Source: an uncultured Saprospiraceae bacterium (lineage in GTDB: Bacteria; Bacteroidota; Bacteroidia; Chitinophagales; Saprospiraceae). Taken from it: a stretch of 52,718 nt of DNA. The stretch is taken from NCBI GenBank assembly GCA_937951615.1, contig CALFBH010000037.1, positions 1 through 52,718 on the forward strand, given 5' to 3'. The notes beneath the pieces were generated by a model. It was not told where the DNA came from. It searched no databases and saw nothing but the letters and a program-made list of their open reading frames with translations. Of this stretch, positions 24,726 through 34,200 are shown in pieces (within the stretch, counting starts at the first letter, position 1; each line of letters starts with the position of its first letter). The translations under genes were made by a program, and so were the position numbers.

Positions 24726-26627
24726 CTATTTTTTCTTAGACTTATTTTTTGCCGCCCCAGTCTTATTCTGCTGTTCTTTCATCGCTTTCTCCAGACTTTG
24801 CTGGAAAGCACCTTTTTTCTTAGGCTTCTTTCTATTGGCATCCAATTCGGCTAATATTTTTTCCTCATTAATGACGAATTTTTTAGCCACAATCGTTTGT
24901 GTAATATTGATTACATTACTAAAAAACAGGTAACAACTCAGACCAGATGCAAAACTATTGAAGAAGACAATAAAAAACATCGGCATCACATACTGCACAT
25001 ATTTCATCATCGGCTGTGCGCTGAAATCCATGTGCTTGCTATTATAATAAGCATACATCACAGTCGTAACTGCCCAAAGCAAGGTAAACAAACTGACGTG
25101 TGCTCCGTACATCGGTATTTCAAAAGGAAGATTCATAATAGAATCCCAAGAGGATAAATCATCCGCCCACAAAAAGCTCTTCTGCCGGAACTCAATGGAA
25201 GCCGGGAAGAAACGATATAAGGCAAACCAAATCGGCATTTGCAGCAACATCGGCATACAACCTCCGAGCGGACTCACACCGGTTTCCCGATACAGTGCCA
25301 TCTGAGCCATTTGTTGTTTCTGCGCATCATCGCCGTGTTTTTCTTTGAGCTTCGCCAATTCTGGTTTCAATGCGCCCATTTTCGCCTGCGAATACAACAT
25401 CTTATAGGTCAATGGAAACATCACCATTTTCACAATCAGCGTCAGCAGCAAAATGACAATACCATAATTGCCAACAAAACCCGAGATGAAATTGAACAAG
25501 GGACGGAAAATATGTCGATTGATCCAGCCAAAAATACTCCAGCCAAAAGGAATAATCTGCTGCAGCTCCATGTCATAGCTTTGCAGCAAATCATATTTAT
25601 TCGGTCCCAAAAACATTTGCATCGCAAACACTTCATTCGCCTGATGCTGATAAGGAATTTCTATTCTGGAAATGAGTTTTTTAATTTCCTCACTATCGCT
25701 CTCCAGCATATCCGACTCCGTATAAACTCCGCCAAACTGACTTTTCGCAATCAAGGTAGAATTGAAAAACTGCTGGGCATGAGAGACCCATTTTACCGCT
25801 TTATCGGTTTCATCGTCATCACTGCTTCTACAACTACAATAGGTCGGATCTTCATCCACTTCTTTATAATAAACCGTCGATAAATTTTTCTCATTATAAG
25901 CTGAAGCATCTTTTTCGAGTTTGTTCAGATAATTGACCCAGTTGAGTTCTATGCTATTTTTATCGCGGGAAATAACATCATTCAGCCCAACAAAATTCAG
26001 GTCATAATCGACCATATAACTGCCATCTTCAATCGTAAATTTCTGTTCTAAATATCTGCCGCTTCCAGCATCTGCTTTAAAACTAATCGTATTGCCGGAC
26101 ACCGTTGGCGTAAAATATAAATCACTGGTATAGACCTCTCTGCTTTCCGCAGAACCAACAGGCAGGCGATAGTCAAATTTGTTTTTAGGGTCAGCCATGA
26201 TATTCAGTTGCTCTTTATGGTAGTCATCGAGCTTATCCCTCACCCATTTCTTATAGCCTTTCAACTCTACATTTTTGATGCGCGCGCCTTTATTGGTAAA
26301 GACGATTTTCATCACATCATTTTCCAATATCACATCCTCCTCTGTACCGACTCCTGCTGCTGCAAAAACGCCAAGTTTCCCGTTCATCGCCTGCTGGCGC
26401 ACAGAATCAGGTAGTGCGGCGGTTTTTTCTTCTTCAATTTTTTCGACTTCTTTTGTTTCTGTGATGCCTAACTCTTTCAGACTGTCCAAACGCTGTACAT
26501 CCATACGCAGAGAATCCTGAACAAATTTGCGTCGTTCTATTTCTTGCGGTGATGGCTGATTGAACCAGCTCATAGCCATCAATAAACCGAAAATTAAAAG
26601 AAAACCCGTTATTGTATTTTTATCCAT
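24726..26627 (-). CDS. yidC: Membrane protein insertase YidC
   Basis: A 633-residue inner-membrane insertase that integrates and folds membrane proteins with or without SecYEG. The N-terminal membrane anchor (TGFLLIFGLLMAMSWFNQPS) is followed by a large periplasmic beta domain (about 60-360) and the conserved 60 kDa inner-membrane core of five helices (NYGIVILLLTLIVKMVMFPL; SPLGGCMPMLLQMPIWFALY; LFTLLWAVTTVMYAYYN; YVMPMFFIVFFNSFASGLSC). The Lys-rich cytoplasmic tail ends NKTGAAKNKSKKK. The length is in the usual range for the phylum. Upstream lies a 370-bp spacer with word-like tracts. Confidence 0.97.
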   Translation of the reverse strand: MDKNTITGFLLIFGLLMAMSWFNQPSPQEIERRKFVQDSLRMDVQRLDSLKELGITETKEVEKIEEEKTAALPDSVRQQAMNGKLGVFAAAGVGTEEDVILENDVMKIVFTNKGARIKNVELKGYKKWVRDKLDDYHKEQLNIMADPKNKFDYRLPVGSAESREVYTSDLYFTPTVSGNTISFKADAGSGRYLEQKFTIEDGSYMVDYDLNFVGLNDVISRDKNSIELNWVNYLNKLEKDASAYNEKNLSTVYYKEVDEDPTYCSCRSSDDDETDKAVKWVSHAQQFFNSTLIAKSQFGGVYTESDMLESDSEEIKKLISRIEIPYQHQANEVFAMQMFLGPNKYDLLQSYDMELQQIIPFGWSIFGWINRHIFRPLFNFISGFVGNYGIVILLLTLIVKMVMFPLTYKMLYSQAKMGALKPELAKLKEKHGDDAQKQQMAQMALYRETGVSPLGGCMPMLLQMPIWFALYRFFPASIEFRQKSFLWADDLSSWDSIMNLPFEIPMYGAHVSLFTLLWAVTTVMYAYYNSKHMDFSAQPMMKYVQYVMPMFFIVFFNSFASGLSCYLFFSNVINITQTIVAKKFVINEEKILAELDANRKKPKKKGAFQQSLEKAMKEQQNKTGAAKNKSKKK

Positions 26628-26997
26628 TCTTTTATATAATGATGAATGATGAACGATGAACGATGAACTTTTAAAGATTCATGACCATTCATTCAGCATC
26701 CTTTTTTATTCTAATCGCAAAAATGACTGCAATGGTAAGAAAAATTTGCCGATTTTTAGGCATTTTCAGACAGTTTACACCATTGAAAAGACAACATTTT
26801 ATGAAAGCCTATCGTTCTGATTATTCTACATAAGCAACTCGAATTCCGACGAGTATTGGTTTTTTTAGCCTTGCAATACATCAACACAACAATACATCAA
26901 CACAACAACACAATAAATTATCCCCTATTACTTGTCAAAATTTCAACAAAAAATAGTAATATTGCGGAGACCATAATAATTAGAAATCACATAATCT
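26628..26997. other. Spacer between yidC and the 26998 gene
   Basis: No gene was seen in 370 bp. Next to yidC (26641-26670) are repeats of GATGAATGATGAACG, which read as TTCATCGTTCATC before yidC. Next to the plus-strand gene (26872-26917) are repeats of CATCAACACAACAATA. Both tracts lie on the start-codon side of their gene and have the orientation expected from other spacers. The middle is AT-rich and probably holds divergent promoters. Confidence 0.55.
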
Positions 26998-27594
26998 ATG
27001 AAACTTGTAATTAATATCATCTTATTCGCGCTCATATTAATTTTGGGCTACCTTCTTATCTCAGGTATTCGCGAACCCATCAAATTCAAAGCAGAAAAGG
27101 ATTTGAGGGAACAAGCAGTTCAGAATAAACTGGAAACCATCCGTACTGCACAGCAATGCTATATGGGCATTACTGGAAAATATGCACATACTTTTGATAC
27201 GCTCAGACAAGTACTGGAAACCGATTCTTTTGAAATCACAAAAGTATTTGGTGACCCTGATGATCCGACTGGGCAGAAAGTGCTTTACGAAACATCTTAT
27301 GTCATGGCAAATGACTCTATTCAAAAACTAGGTATTGATTTGACTACGCTGTCTTATGTACCTTATACAGATAAAGTGCCTTTTGAACTGACTGCTAAAG
27401 AAATTACTTATCAAAGTACAACTGTTCCAGTTGTAAAGGTACAGACACCAGTCAGTAAATTTATGGGACCTTATGCTGATGCCCGTTATAAGTCTTATGA
27501 CAAATTCTACAATCCTGATGATCCGACCGAGAAAAACTATTATATCGGCTTCGGTGATTTGACCAAACCGTCAACAGCAGGAAGTTGGAATTAA
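26998..27594 (+). CDS. Membrane-anchored protein of unknown function
   Basis: A 198-residue protein with one N-terminal membrane helix (about 4-24, VINIILFALILILGYLLISG) followed by a charged helix (KAEKDLREQAVQNKLETIRT) and a globular part containing PDDPTGQ and PDDPTEKN. The layout of one hydrophobic helix leading into a polar helix and a small globular head resembles pseudopilins, but no processing site was seen. It overlaps the DUF3822 gene by 10 nt, so the two are cotranscribed and probably translationally coupled. The trio of this gene, DUF3822 and rsmD recurs in Bacteroidota from memory; the role is unknown. Confidence 0.7.
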   Translation: MKLVINIILFALILILGYLLISGIREPIKFKAEKDLREQAVQNKLETIRTAQQCYMGITGKYAHTFDTLRQVLETDSFEITKVFGDPDDPTGQKVLYETSYVMANDSIQKLGIDLTTLSYVPYTDKVPFELTAKEITYQSTTVPVVKVQTPVSKFMGPYADARYKSYDKFYNPDDPTEKNYYIGFGDLTKPSTAGSWN

Positions 27595-28433
27595 AAAGAA
27601 ATTATGATATAGTTGAACCTGCGTTCAACGCTCAATTATCAAGTTCTTACAACCTGTCTATACTTACTGGTATGGACAGGTTTTTTTATTTGATTACTGA
27701 TGAGCAACAGAACATTTTTGTGCTGAGGACACATTACTTTCCGATGCACAATTATCTCCAACTGAAAGACGCATTTCAAAAATTATTTATTGGAGATCAA
27801 CTGCTCCGACTGAATTATAAAAGCACAAAAATTGGACTGATCAGCGACACGACGACCCTCATTCCTGCTGATTTGTATGATGCTTCTCAAGAGGCTTTTT
27901 ATATTCAACACAATGCAGCAGCACAAGAACAGCAATCCATATTGTCTGATGAATTGAAAAACATTGACGCTCATCAGGTCTATACTTTTCATCAGGAAAT
28001 TCTGGAAGTGTTGCAAAATTATTTTCACAACGGTCAATTCTGTCACGCTACATCAGCCTTGCTGAAAAGCTGGCAACAATCAAATGTAGGAAACAATAAA
28101 AGAATGTTTGTCAATGTAGCCGGACAACACCTCCAAATCGCTGTTTTTGACCAGCAAAAATTACTGCTTTCCAATACCTTCAACTGGCGTGCAACACTCG
28201 ATATTTCATATTATGTTGTGCTGGTCTTCAATCAACTGGAAATGGACGCCAACAAAATCCCAGTCGTATTGAGTGGAGAAATTACAGAAGAAGGAGAAGC
28301 TGGCAAAATCCTGACCCGTTACATCCGCAACCTGAGCACCAATAGCCGCCCAGCGTTTTATCGCTTTGGCAGAGGCACACAAGAACTTCCACCCCAAGCA
28401 TTTTTTGATTTATTCAGCTTGAAGTTGAGTTGA
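27585..28433 (+). CDS. DUF3822 family protein
   Basis: A 282-residue soluble protein of the DUF3822 family, found mainly in Bacteroidota and often beside rsmD. The start is the TTG at 27585 (read as Met, then ELKRNYDIVEPAFN); the next in-frame ATG would remove 29 residues of the conserved start. Family-like segments include NLSILTGMDRFFYLITDE, VNVAGQHLQIAVFDQQKLLL and VVLSGEITEEG, which suggest an actin/ASKHA-like beta topology. The function is unknown. It overlaps the upstream gene by 10 nt, and rsmD begins after a 148-bp spacer with a hairpin and tandem array. Confidence 0.85.
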   Translation: MELKRNYDIVEPAFNAQLSSSYNLSILTGMDRFFYLITDEQQNIFVLRTHYFPMHNYLQLKDAFQKLFIGDQLLRLNYKSTKIGLISDTTTLIPADLYDASQEAFYIQHNAAAQEQQSILSDELKNIDAHQVYTFHQEILEVLQNYFHNGQFCHATSALLKSWQQSNVGNNKRMFVNVAGQHLQIAVFDQQKLLLSNTFNWRATLDISYYVVLVFNQLEMDANKIPVVLSGEITEEGEAGKILTRYIRNLSTNSRPAFYRFGRGTQELPPQAFFDLFSLKLS

Positions 28434-28475
28434 TTGGGTAATTGAGTTGAGTAAGTTATTATGTAATTAGTAGAA

Positions 28476-28500
28476 GTTTATTTTGCGTAGCAAAATAAAC
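28476..28500 (+). terminator. Perfect 11-bp hairpin between DUF3822 and rsmD
   Basis: GTTTATTTTGC-GTA-GCAAAATAAAC has a perfect stem and a 3-nt loop. It is followed by the tandem array rather than a T tract, so it may be an attenuator or processing signal instead of a terminator. Hairpins with the same TTTTGC/GCAAAA core are at 4941-4955 and 10545-10561. Confidence 0.55.
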
Positions 28501-28578
28501 TCAATAAACTCAATAAACTCAATAAACTCAATAAACTCAATAAACTCAATAAACTCAATAAACTCAATAAACTCAATA
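28498..28578 (+). repeat. Nine-copy tandem repeat (9-bp unit) before rsmD
   Basis: Nine perfect copies of AACTCAATA end three bases before the rsmD start codon. One frame is open through the array and would add a Ser-Ile-Asn repeat to RsmD. The preceding T/G-rich tract (28434-28475, TTGAGTTGAGTAAG) is complementary in kind. Being 9 bp long, the unit keeps frame when the copy number changes. Confidence 0.9.
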
Positions 28579-28581
28579 ACA

Positions 28582-29127
28582 ATGAGAATAATAGGCGGAA
28601 AATTCAAAAGCAGGCGTTTCAATCCTCCAGCAAAAAACTGGCCGACTCGCCCTACGACAGACTTTGCGAAAGAAGGCTTGTTTAATATTTTGAATAATAA
28701 TATCGACTTCGAGGAAACAAAAATGCTCGACTTATTCTGTGGGACAGGAAATCATTCCTACGAGTTTATTTCACGAGGCTGCAAGGAGGTGACTTGTGTG
28801 GATAAATTTTATGGCTGTATAAAATTTGTGACGGCAACTGCCAAGTTGCTGGATATTGAAGAAGAACTGAATATCGTGAAGGCAGATGTATTTAAATTTA
28901 TTGCCCAAACGGGCGCAAAGTATGACTACATTTTCGCTGGACCACCTTACGCCTTGCCCAACATGGATGACTTGCCCAATTTAATTTTCAAACACGACCT
29001 AGTCGCAGAAAATGGCTGGTTTGTAATGGAACATAATCCCAATCACAATTACGAAGACCATCAAAATTTCGATTTTTCACGAAATTATGGTACGACGATT
29101 TTCTCCTTTTTTGAACCTCGTGATTAG
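28582..29127 (+). CDS. rsmD: RsmD-type rRNA (guanine-N2) methyltransferase
   Basis: A 181-residue SAM-dependent methyltransferase of the RsmD family, which modifies G966 of 16S rRNA in E. coli. The start at 28582 (MRIIGGKFKSRRFNPP) fits the family; an open extension of 33 codons upstream is translated repeat. SAM-binding motif I is MLDLFCGTGNHSYEFISRG, and PTRPTTDFAKEGLFNIL is the family N-terminal signature. Motif IV, usually [D/N]PPY, reads AGPPYALP here, with Gly120 in place of the acidic or amide residue that contacts the target amino group. That could lower activity or reflect a lineage variant. It is convergent with nadA. Confidence 0.88.
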   Translation: MRIIGGKFKSRRFNPPAKNWPTRPTTDFAKEGLFNILNNNIDFEETKMLDLFCGTGNHSYEFISRGCKEVTCVDKFYGCIKFVTATAKLLDIEEELNIVKADVFKFIAQTGAKYDYIFAGPPYALPNMDDLPNLIFKHDLVAENGWFVMEHNPNHNYEDHQNFDFSRNYGTTIFSFFEPRD

Positions 29128-29197
29128 TGATTGATTATTAGCTGTTTTGCCTAAGCCAAACCAGTTACTAATAACCAATCACCAATATACTAATTTA
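29128..29197. repeat. Word tracts between convergent rsmD and nadA
   Basis: After rsmD the plus strand reads TTAGTGATTGATTATTAG. Before the nadA stop the plus strand reads ACCAATCACCAATATAC, which is T/G-rich on the nadA strand. Each gene thus has the same kind of tract after its own stop codon, and the two halves are mutually complementary. Confidence 0.6.
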
Positions 29198-30202
29198 CTA
29201 CAACCCAGCCTTAGCCGAAATCTCCATCATCCGATTAATCGGCGCAATACCATCGCGAATGATATGCTCCGGCAATATAATTTCCGGCAATTCATGCTTC
29301 ATGCACAAATACAATTTCTCCATCGTATTCCGCTTCATGTGCGGACATTCGTTGCAGGCGCAGGTATTATTCGGCGGAGCCGGAATAAAAGTCTTATTCG
29401 GCGAAAATTTCTCCATCTGGTGAATAATGCCAACTTCCGTTCCTACAATAAAAGTATCTGCATCATTTTCTCTGGTATAACGAATCAGCGAACTGGTAGA
29501 ACCAATATAATCGGCAATTTCCAATAATTGTGGCTCACATTCAGGATGCGCAATAAATTTCGCTTCAGGGTTGCGATTCATCAATTTGACGATTTTTTCC
29601 ATCGCAAAAATCTCGTGTACCATACAGGCACCATTCCACAAAATCATATCCCGTCCAGTCTTCTTCACCAGATAAGCCCCTAGATTTTTGTCTGGTGCAA
29701 AAATGATTTTCTTATCCTTAGGAATACTGTCTATGATGTGAACCGCATTGGTAGAAGTACATACAATATCCGTCAGCGTCTTGAGTTCTGCGGTACAATT
29801 GATATAACTCACGACCACGTGGTCAGGATGTTTTTCTTTGAATTTGCGAAACACATCCGCAGGGCAGGAATCCGCCAGCGAGCAGCCAGCTTTCAAATCC
29901 GGCAACAAAACTTTTTTACTAGGACTCAGCATTTTAGCTGTTTCTGCCATGAAGTGTACGCCTGCAAAAACAATAATATCGGCATCGGTTTCAGCAGCTT
30001 TCTGCGAAAGCCCAAGACTATCGCCTGTATAATCTGCAATGTCCTGTATCTCTGACTCCTGATAATAATGCGCCAGAATAATCGCATTTTTTTCTTTCTT
30101 CAGTTTCTCAATTTCCTCAACCAGATCCATCGTTGGATCTACGTCAATATTTAAATAGCCATTTAAATCCAAATCGGCTTTTGCGGAAGCTATATCTACC
30201 AT
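29198..30202 (-). CDS. nadA: Quinolinate synthase NadA
   Basis: A 334-residue [4Fe-4S] enzyme that condenses iminoaspartate with dihydroxyacetone phosphate to quinolinate in de novo NAD synthesis. Family signatures are [68 protein letters not shown] and [18 protein letters not shown]. Cluster ligands are probably Cys107, Cys193 and one of Cys281, 283 or 286. No nadB or nadC is in the window. The gene stands alone, convergent with rsmD. Confidence 0.97.
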   Translation of the reverse strand: MVDIASAKADLDLNGYLNIDVDPTMDLVEEIEKLKKEKNAIILAHYYQESEIQDIADYTGDSLGLSQKAAETDADIIVFAGVHFMAETAKMLSPSKKVLLPDLKAGCSLADSCPADVFRKFKEKHPDHVVVSYINCTAELKTLTDIVCTSTNAVHIIDSIPKDKKIIFAPDKNLGAYLVKKTGRDMILWNGACMVHEIFAMEKIVKLMNRNPEAKFIAHPECEPQLLEIADYIGSTSSLIRYTRENDADTFIVGTEVGIIHQMEKFSPNKTFIPAPPNNTCACNECPHMKRNTMEKLYLCMKHELPEIILPEHIIRDGIAPINRMMEISAKAGL

Positions 30203-30472
30203 TGTTTGTATTGATTAGTTTATTAAAATGTGAATTGCAAGTTAAGCAACTTATGAATGCATAACAAGACCCGTTCCAATTTAGAATTTGTCTATATTTT
30301 GTCGGCAACTAAATAAGCTGACCACGAATACCGTATCGACGACTTTAGCCGTCGCAGAGCATAAAGCCAAATTTACGCCAAAGTATCCAAAAAATTAACA
30401 CACGAATTACTCCATAAAAGTTTTGATTTTCCTATTTTTAGGTAAAATTTTACTGACCCAAAACCATTTACC
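30203..30472. other. Spacer upstream of nadA and the 30473 gene
   Basis: No gene was seen. It holds a worn REP-like palindrome, CGACGACTTTAGCCGTCG (30337-30354), with one mismatch in the stem, related in kind to the hairpins at 15598-15750. Divergent promoters for nadA and the plus-strand gene should lie here, but none matched the consensus well. Confidence 0.45.
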
Positions 30473-31144
30473 ATGATGAATACCAAGATTTCAATGCTAC
30501 TTGCATTGCTACTATGTTGTATTAATTACGCACATACACAAAGCAACCTGCCCGCCGACTTTCCTGAATATCAGAACACTGGCAATAAAAAATCGGATAA
30601 TGCAAACTATGATAATGCCAAAAAAGCATGGATAGAAAGCAACCCTGAAGCCTATAAAAAAATGGGTGGACAAGTGAACACACCCAATTCTAAAATCAAT
30701 AATGATCCCGTAGATAATATCATTATCGAAGACGAAAACTGCATAACAGATAAAAAAGATATTCCAGTAGTCCCAAAAAACTGTAAAGTCTGGCAACTTG
30801 TAGAAACAGATGTTATTGATCAGGAACAACAACTCAAATCCGCCGAACTCAATACCCTCAAAGCAGAAATCAGAGAAGAATTTTTAAGTGAAACCATTTA
30901 CTGGAAAATGTCGGCAGAAGGCATGTTGTACATTTTTTATAATGATGAATATACCGGGCATTTTCAATTTGAAAAAAATAACAAACAACTCACCCTGCTA
31001 CCTTACGAAGAAACCGCCTGTAGCAATGGCGCCAAGTTTTTTCCATTCGAAAAATGGAATGAGGAGCAAATCATTATCAATATGCCAGATGAAGATGAAG
31101 GCAGCTCACTTGTCTATCAACTCATCTTTGCCCCAGTCCGCTAA
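30473..31144 (+). CDS. Secreted protein of unknown function
   Basis: A 223-residue protein with a signal peptide (about 1-23, ending YAHTQ). The mature N-terminus LPADFPEYQNTGN is followed by NANYDNAKKAWIESNPEAYK, a motif like those in small secreted Bacteroidota proteins that end in a beta barrel-like half. The C-terminal half is beta-rich (IYWKMSAEGMLYIFYN, GHFQFEKNNKQLTLLPY, ACSNGAKFFPFEKWNEEQII), close to a lipocalin-like layout. There are no catalytic motifs. It lies 88 nt before the giant HYR protein gene on the same strand. Confidence 0.65.
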   Translation: MMNTKISMLLALLLCCINYAHTQSNLPADFPEYQNTGNKKSDNANYDNAKKAWIESNPEAYKKMGGQVNTPNSKINNDPVDNIIIEDENCITDKKDIPVVPKNCKVWQLVETDVIDQEQQLKSAELNTLKAEIREEFLSETIYWKMSAEGMLYIFYNDEYTGHFQFEKNNKQLTLLPYEETACSNGAKFFPFEKWNEEQIIINMPDEDEGSSLVYQLIFAPVR

Positions 31145-31232
31145 GAAACGTGGCAAAGCCACTTCCATAATGAGGGAATGAATCGAACTTGTTTTTTAAA
31201 ACACCCCATTGCCTTTATGAAAATCAAATGTC

Positions 31233-34200
31233 ATGAAAAGACTATATACCTTACTGCTACTCTCCTGTATTTCCACATTAGCCTATAACCAACAGGTCAA
31301 TTATACCGTTACTGTTACGCAGATACAGTGGTTTGAAAATGGGATTGGTGGTGCCTGCCAGGAAGCCGGGGATGAAGAATATACCGCTTTAGTCTGGTTC
31401 GATGACAACCTAAATGGCACTAACGTTGGAGGGAATTGCTTTACGTGTAATAATAACGGCAATTGCACCATCAGTCCAAATACCCAGTTAGGAGGAAGAA
31501 ATAATACCTGTGCAACTACTATTAACATGATATTTGAGGGCTGGGAAGATGATACCTGTGGTGGAAGATGTACTTACGATACTGGTACATTTTGCAATAA
31601 CGATGATTGTCATTGCGGACCTTCCACCGTTGCCAGTATCAATTTTAGAAATGCTGGTCCAGGCTGTACTACTTATGGCTACTATGGATGTAATACGGGA
31701 AATCATCGTTTTTTAGTACAAATCTGTTACACCGAAGCAGTCCAGCCCAATGACGTCTGTAGCAATGCCATAGCAGTAGGTACAGGTACAACCAATTTTA
31801 ACCTGATAGAAGAATGTAGCGGGCCGGACATCACTAACTGTGCATTTAATGATTATAATGATATCTGGTACAGCTATACTTATAATGGAACCTGTCCGCT
31901 AAGTAGCTGGAATGTCAATACCTTTGGTACAGGCTTTGATACTGCACTGAGTCTTTGGAGTGCATGTGGTGGAACTCAATTAGGCTGTAATGACGATTCT
32001 GGTGGACTACAATCTAGTATCACACAGACAGGCTGTATTCAGCCAGGTACGACTTATTACATCCGGGTTTCCGGGTATAATGGCGCAGATGGACCTGGTG
32101 TATTAAACATTACAGCAACACCAGAAACTGCCGCCCCCACCTTCACCAACTGCCCCACACAGGGCAACATCAATGCCAATGCCAGCTGCCAAGCAACGAT
32201 TCCCAACCTTGCAGCCGCAGCCACCGCAACCGACAACTGCGACAACTCGGTCACCATCACCCAATCGCCCGCAGCTGGAACAATAGTCGGAATCGGCGCA
32301 CAAAGCGTGACACTCACAGCAACAGATGATTGTGGTAATTCCATATCCAACTGTGTCGTCAATTTTAATGTCGTTGATGTTACAAACCCAAGCATCATCT
32401 GCCCAGGCACACAAACGATAGCAGGAAATGCCAGTTGTCAAGGAAGCCTCGGAAATTATGTAGGACTTGCAATGACCAGCGATGCCTGTCCCGGCACTAT
32501 AAATGTCAGCCAATCTCCTGCCCCTGGAACAACAATCTCCAACTCAGGAACAGTTACACTAACAGCTACAGATGCAGCAGGAAATTCCGCTACTTGTACC
32601 TTTACGGTAAATGTTACAGATACAACACCACCGACCATCACTTGCCCAGGAAATCAGACGCTAAATCCCGGCATCAATTGCGAAGCCAATTTATTGAATT
32701 ATGCAGGTCTTGCCACGGCTAACGACGGCTGTAGTATGGTAAACGTTACACAGTCCCCATCACCAGGAACGACCATTAGCAACACAACGACCGTTACACT
32801 CACCGCAACTGATGGGAGCAACAACACCAACACTTGCACTTTCGACGTGGAACTTGTCGATAATATGCCCCCAACATTTATCTGCCCAGCTACGCAAACC
32901 CTCGCATTGAACCCGACAACCTGTATTGGCTTATTACCTGGCTATCCCTTGTCCAATTTGACAGACAATTGCTCTTCGTCAGGGAATATTGCAGTTACTC
33001 AGTCGCCTATCGGTCTTATATTTGTACCCCCATATACGATAACTGTAACGCTTATGGCAACTGATGAAGCAGGAAACAGTGATGCCTGCGATTTCACCGT
33101 CAATTTTGTAGATAGTACAAGTCCCAATCCAGGTTGCCCAAGCGATATTACAGTAGAAGGCTGTGATACAGATGACATAATGAATGGTGGCATGACAGGA
33201 TTGGCTTACAGCGAAACAGCTGTCATCATTACCGAAGCAGCTTATACCGCCGAAGGAGGAAGTATTGCAGAGGCTTGCGGATTAGCTACGATTACTTACA
33301 TAGATGTCTCAAACGGAACATGCCCGATTACAGTTACCCGATCTTTTGTTTTTACAGATGATTCCGGTAATAGCAATGCCTGTGCGCAGTCCATCCAAAT
33401 TAACGACACAACAAATCCTATCGGAAGTAGTCCCGCCCCTCTTTCTGTACAATGTACAGCAGACATACCAACACCTGATATTTCTATTATAAATACAATG
33501 GATAATTGTACGGCACTCTCAATGGTTAGTTTTATAGGCGATGTTTCTGATAATGGGGCTTGCGCCGAAACGATTACCAGAACATATCAAGTAACAGATG
33601 ATTGTGGTAATACAAGCGATGTTACCCAAACCATCACCATTGATGATGATACACCACCAATGCCCGTTTGTCAAAACATTGCGGTTACTATAGCTCCTGG
33701 TGGGCAAGCAAGCATCACAACTGCTGATATTGATAATGGTAGTTCTGATAATTGTACGGCTGCGGGCAACCTTATACTTTCGCTTAGTCAGACTACTTTT
33801 AATTGTACAAATATTGGAACGCCAGTTACCGTCACACTCACGGTAGAAGATGAATGTGGTAATACCGCAACCTGCGATGCAATGGTCACCGTCAGCGACC
33901 CTGCAAATAATTGTTGCACGCCTCCAACAGCCGCTTGTCAGGATATTGCCGTTCAATTGGATGCCAATGGCAATGTGACCGTCCCAGCAAGTGATATAGA
34001 CAATGGAAGTGTAGCAACCTGTGGCGTTCAATCCTTAACACTTGATAATGACACATTCTCCTGTGCTAATCTGGGAGACAATACAGTCACCTTCACCATT
34101 ACCGACATCAATGGAGATACAGACCAGTGCACGGCTACCATAACTGTCCGAGATGATACACCGCCAACAGCCAGTAATCCTGCACCTATACTTGTTCAAT

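Noticed and set aside
28483-28581. Ser-Ile-Asn repeat as an N-terminal domain of RsmD
   Set aside because: The family begins at MRIIGGKFKSR, and the tract belongs to the intergenic repeat pattern, so translation of it is unlikely, though slippage there is still of interest.
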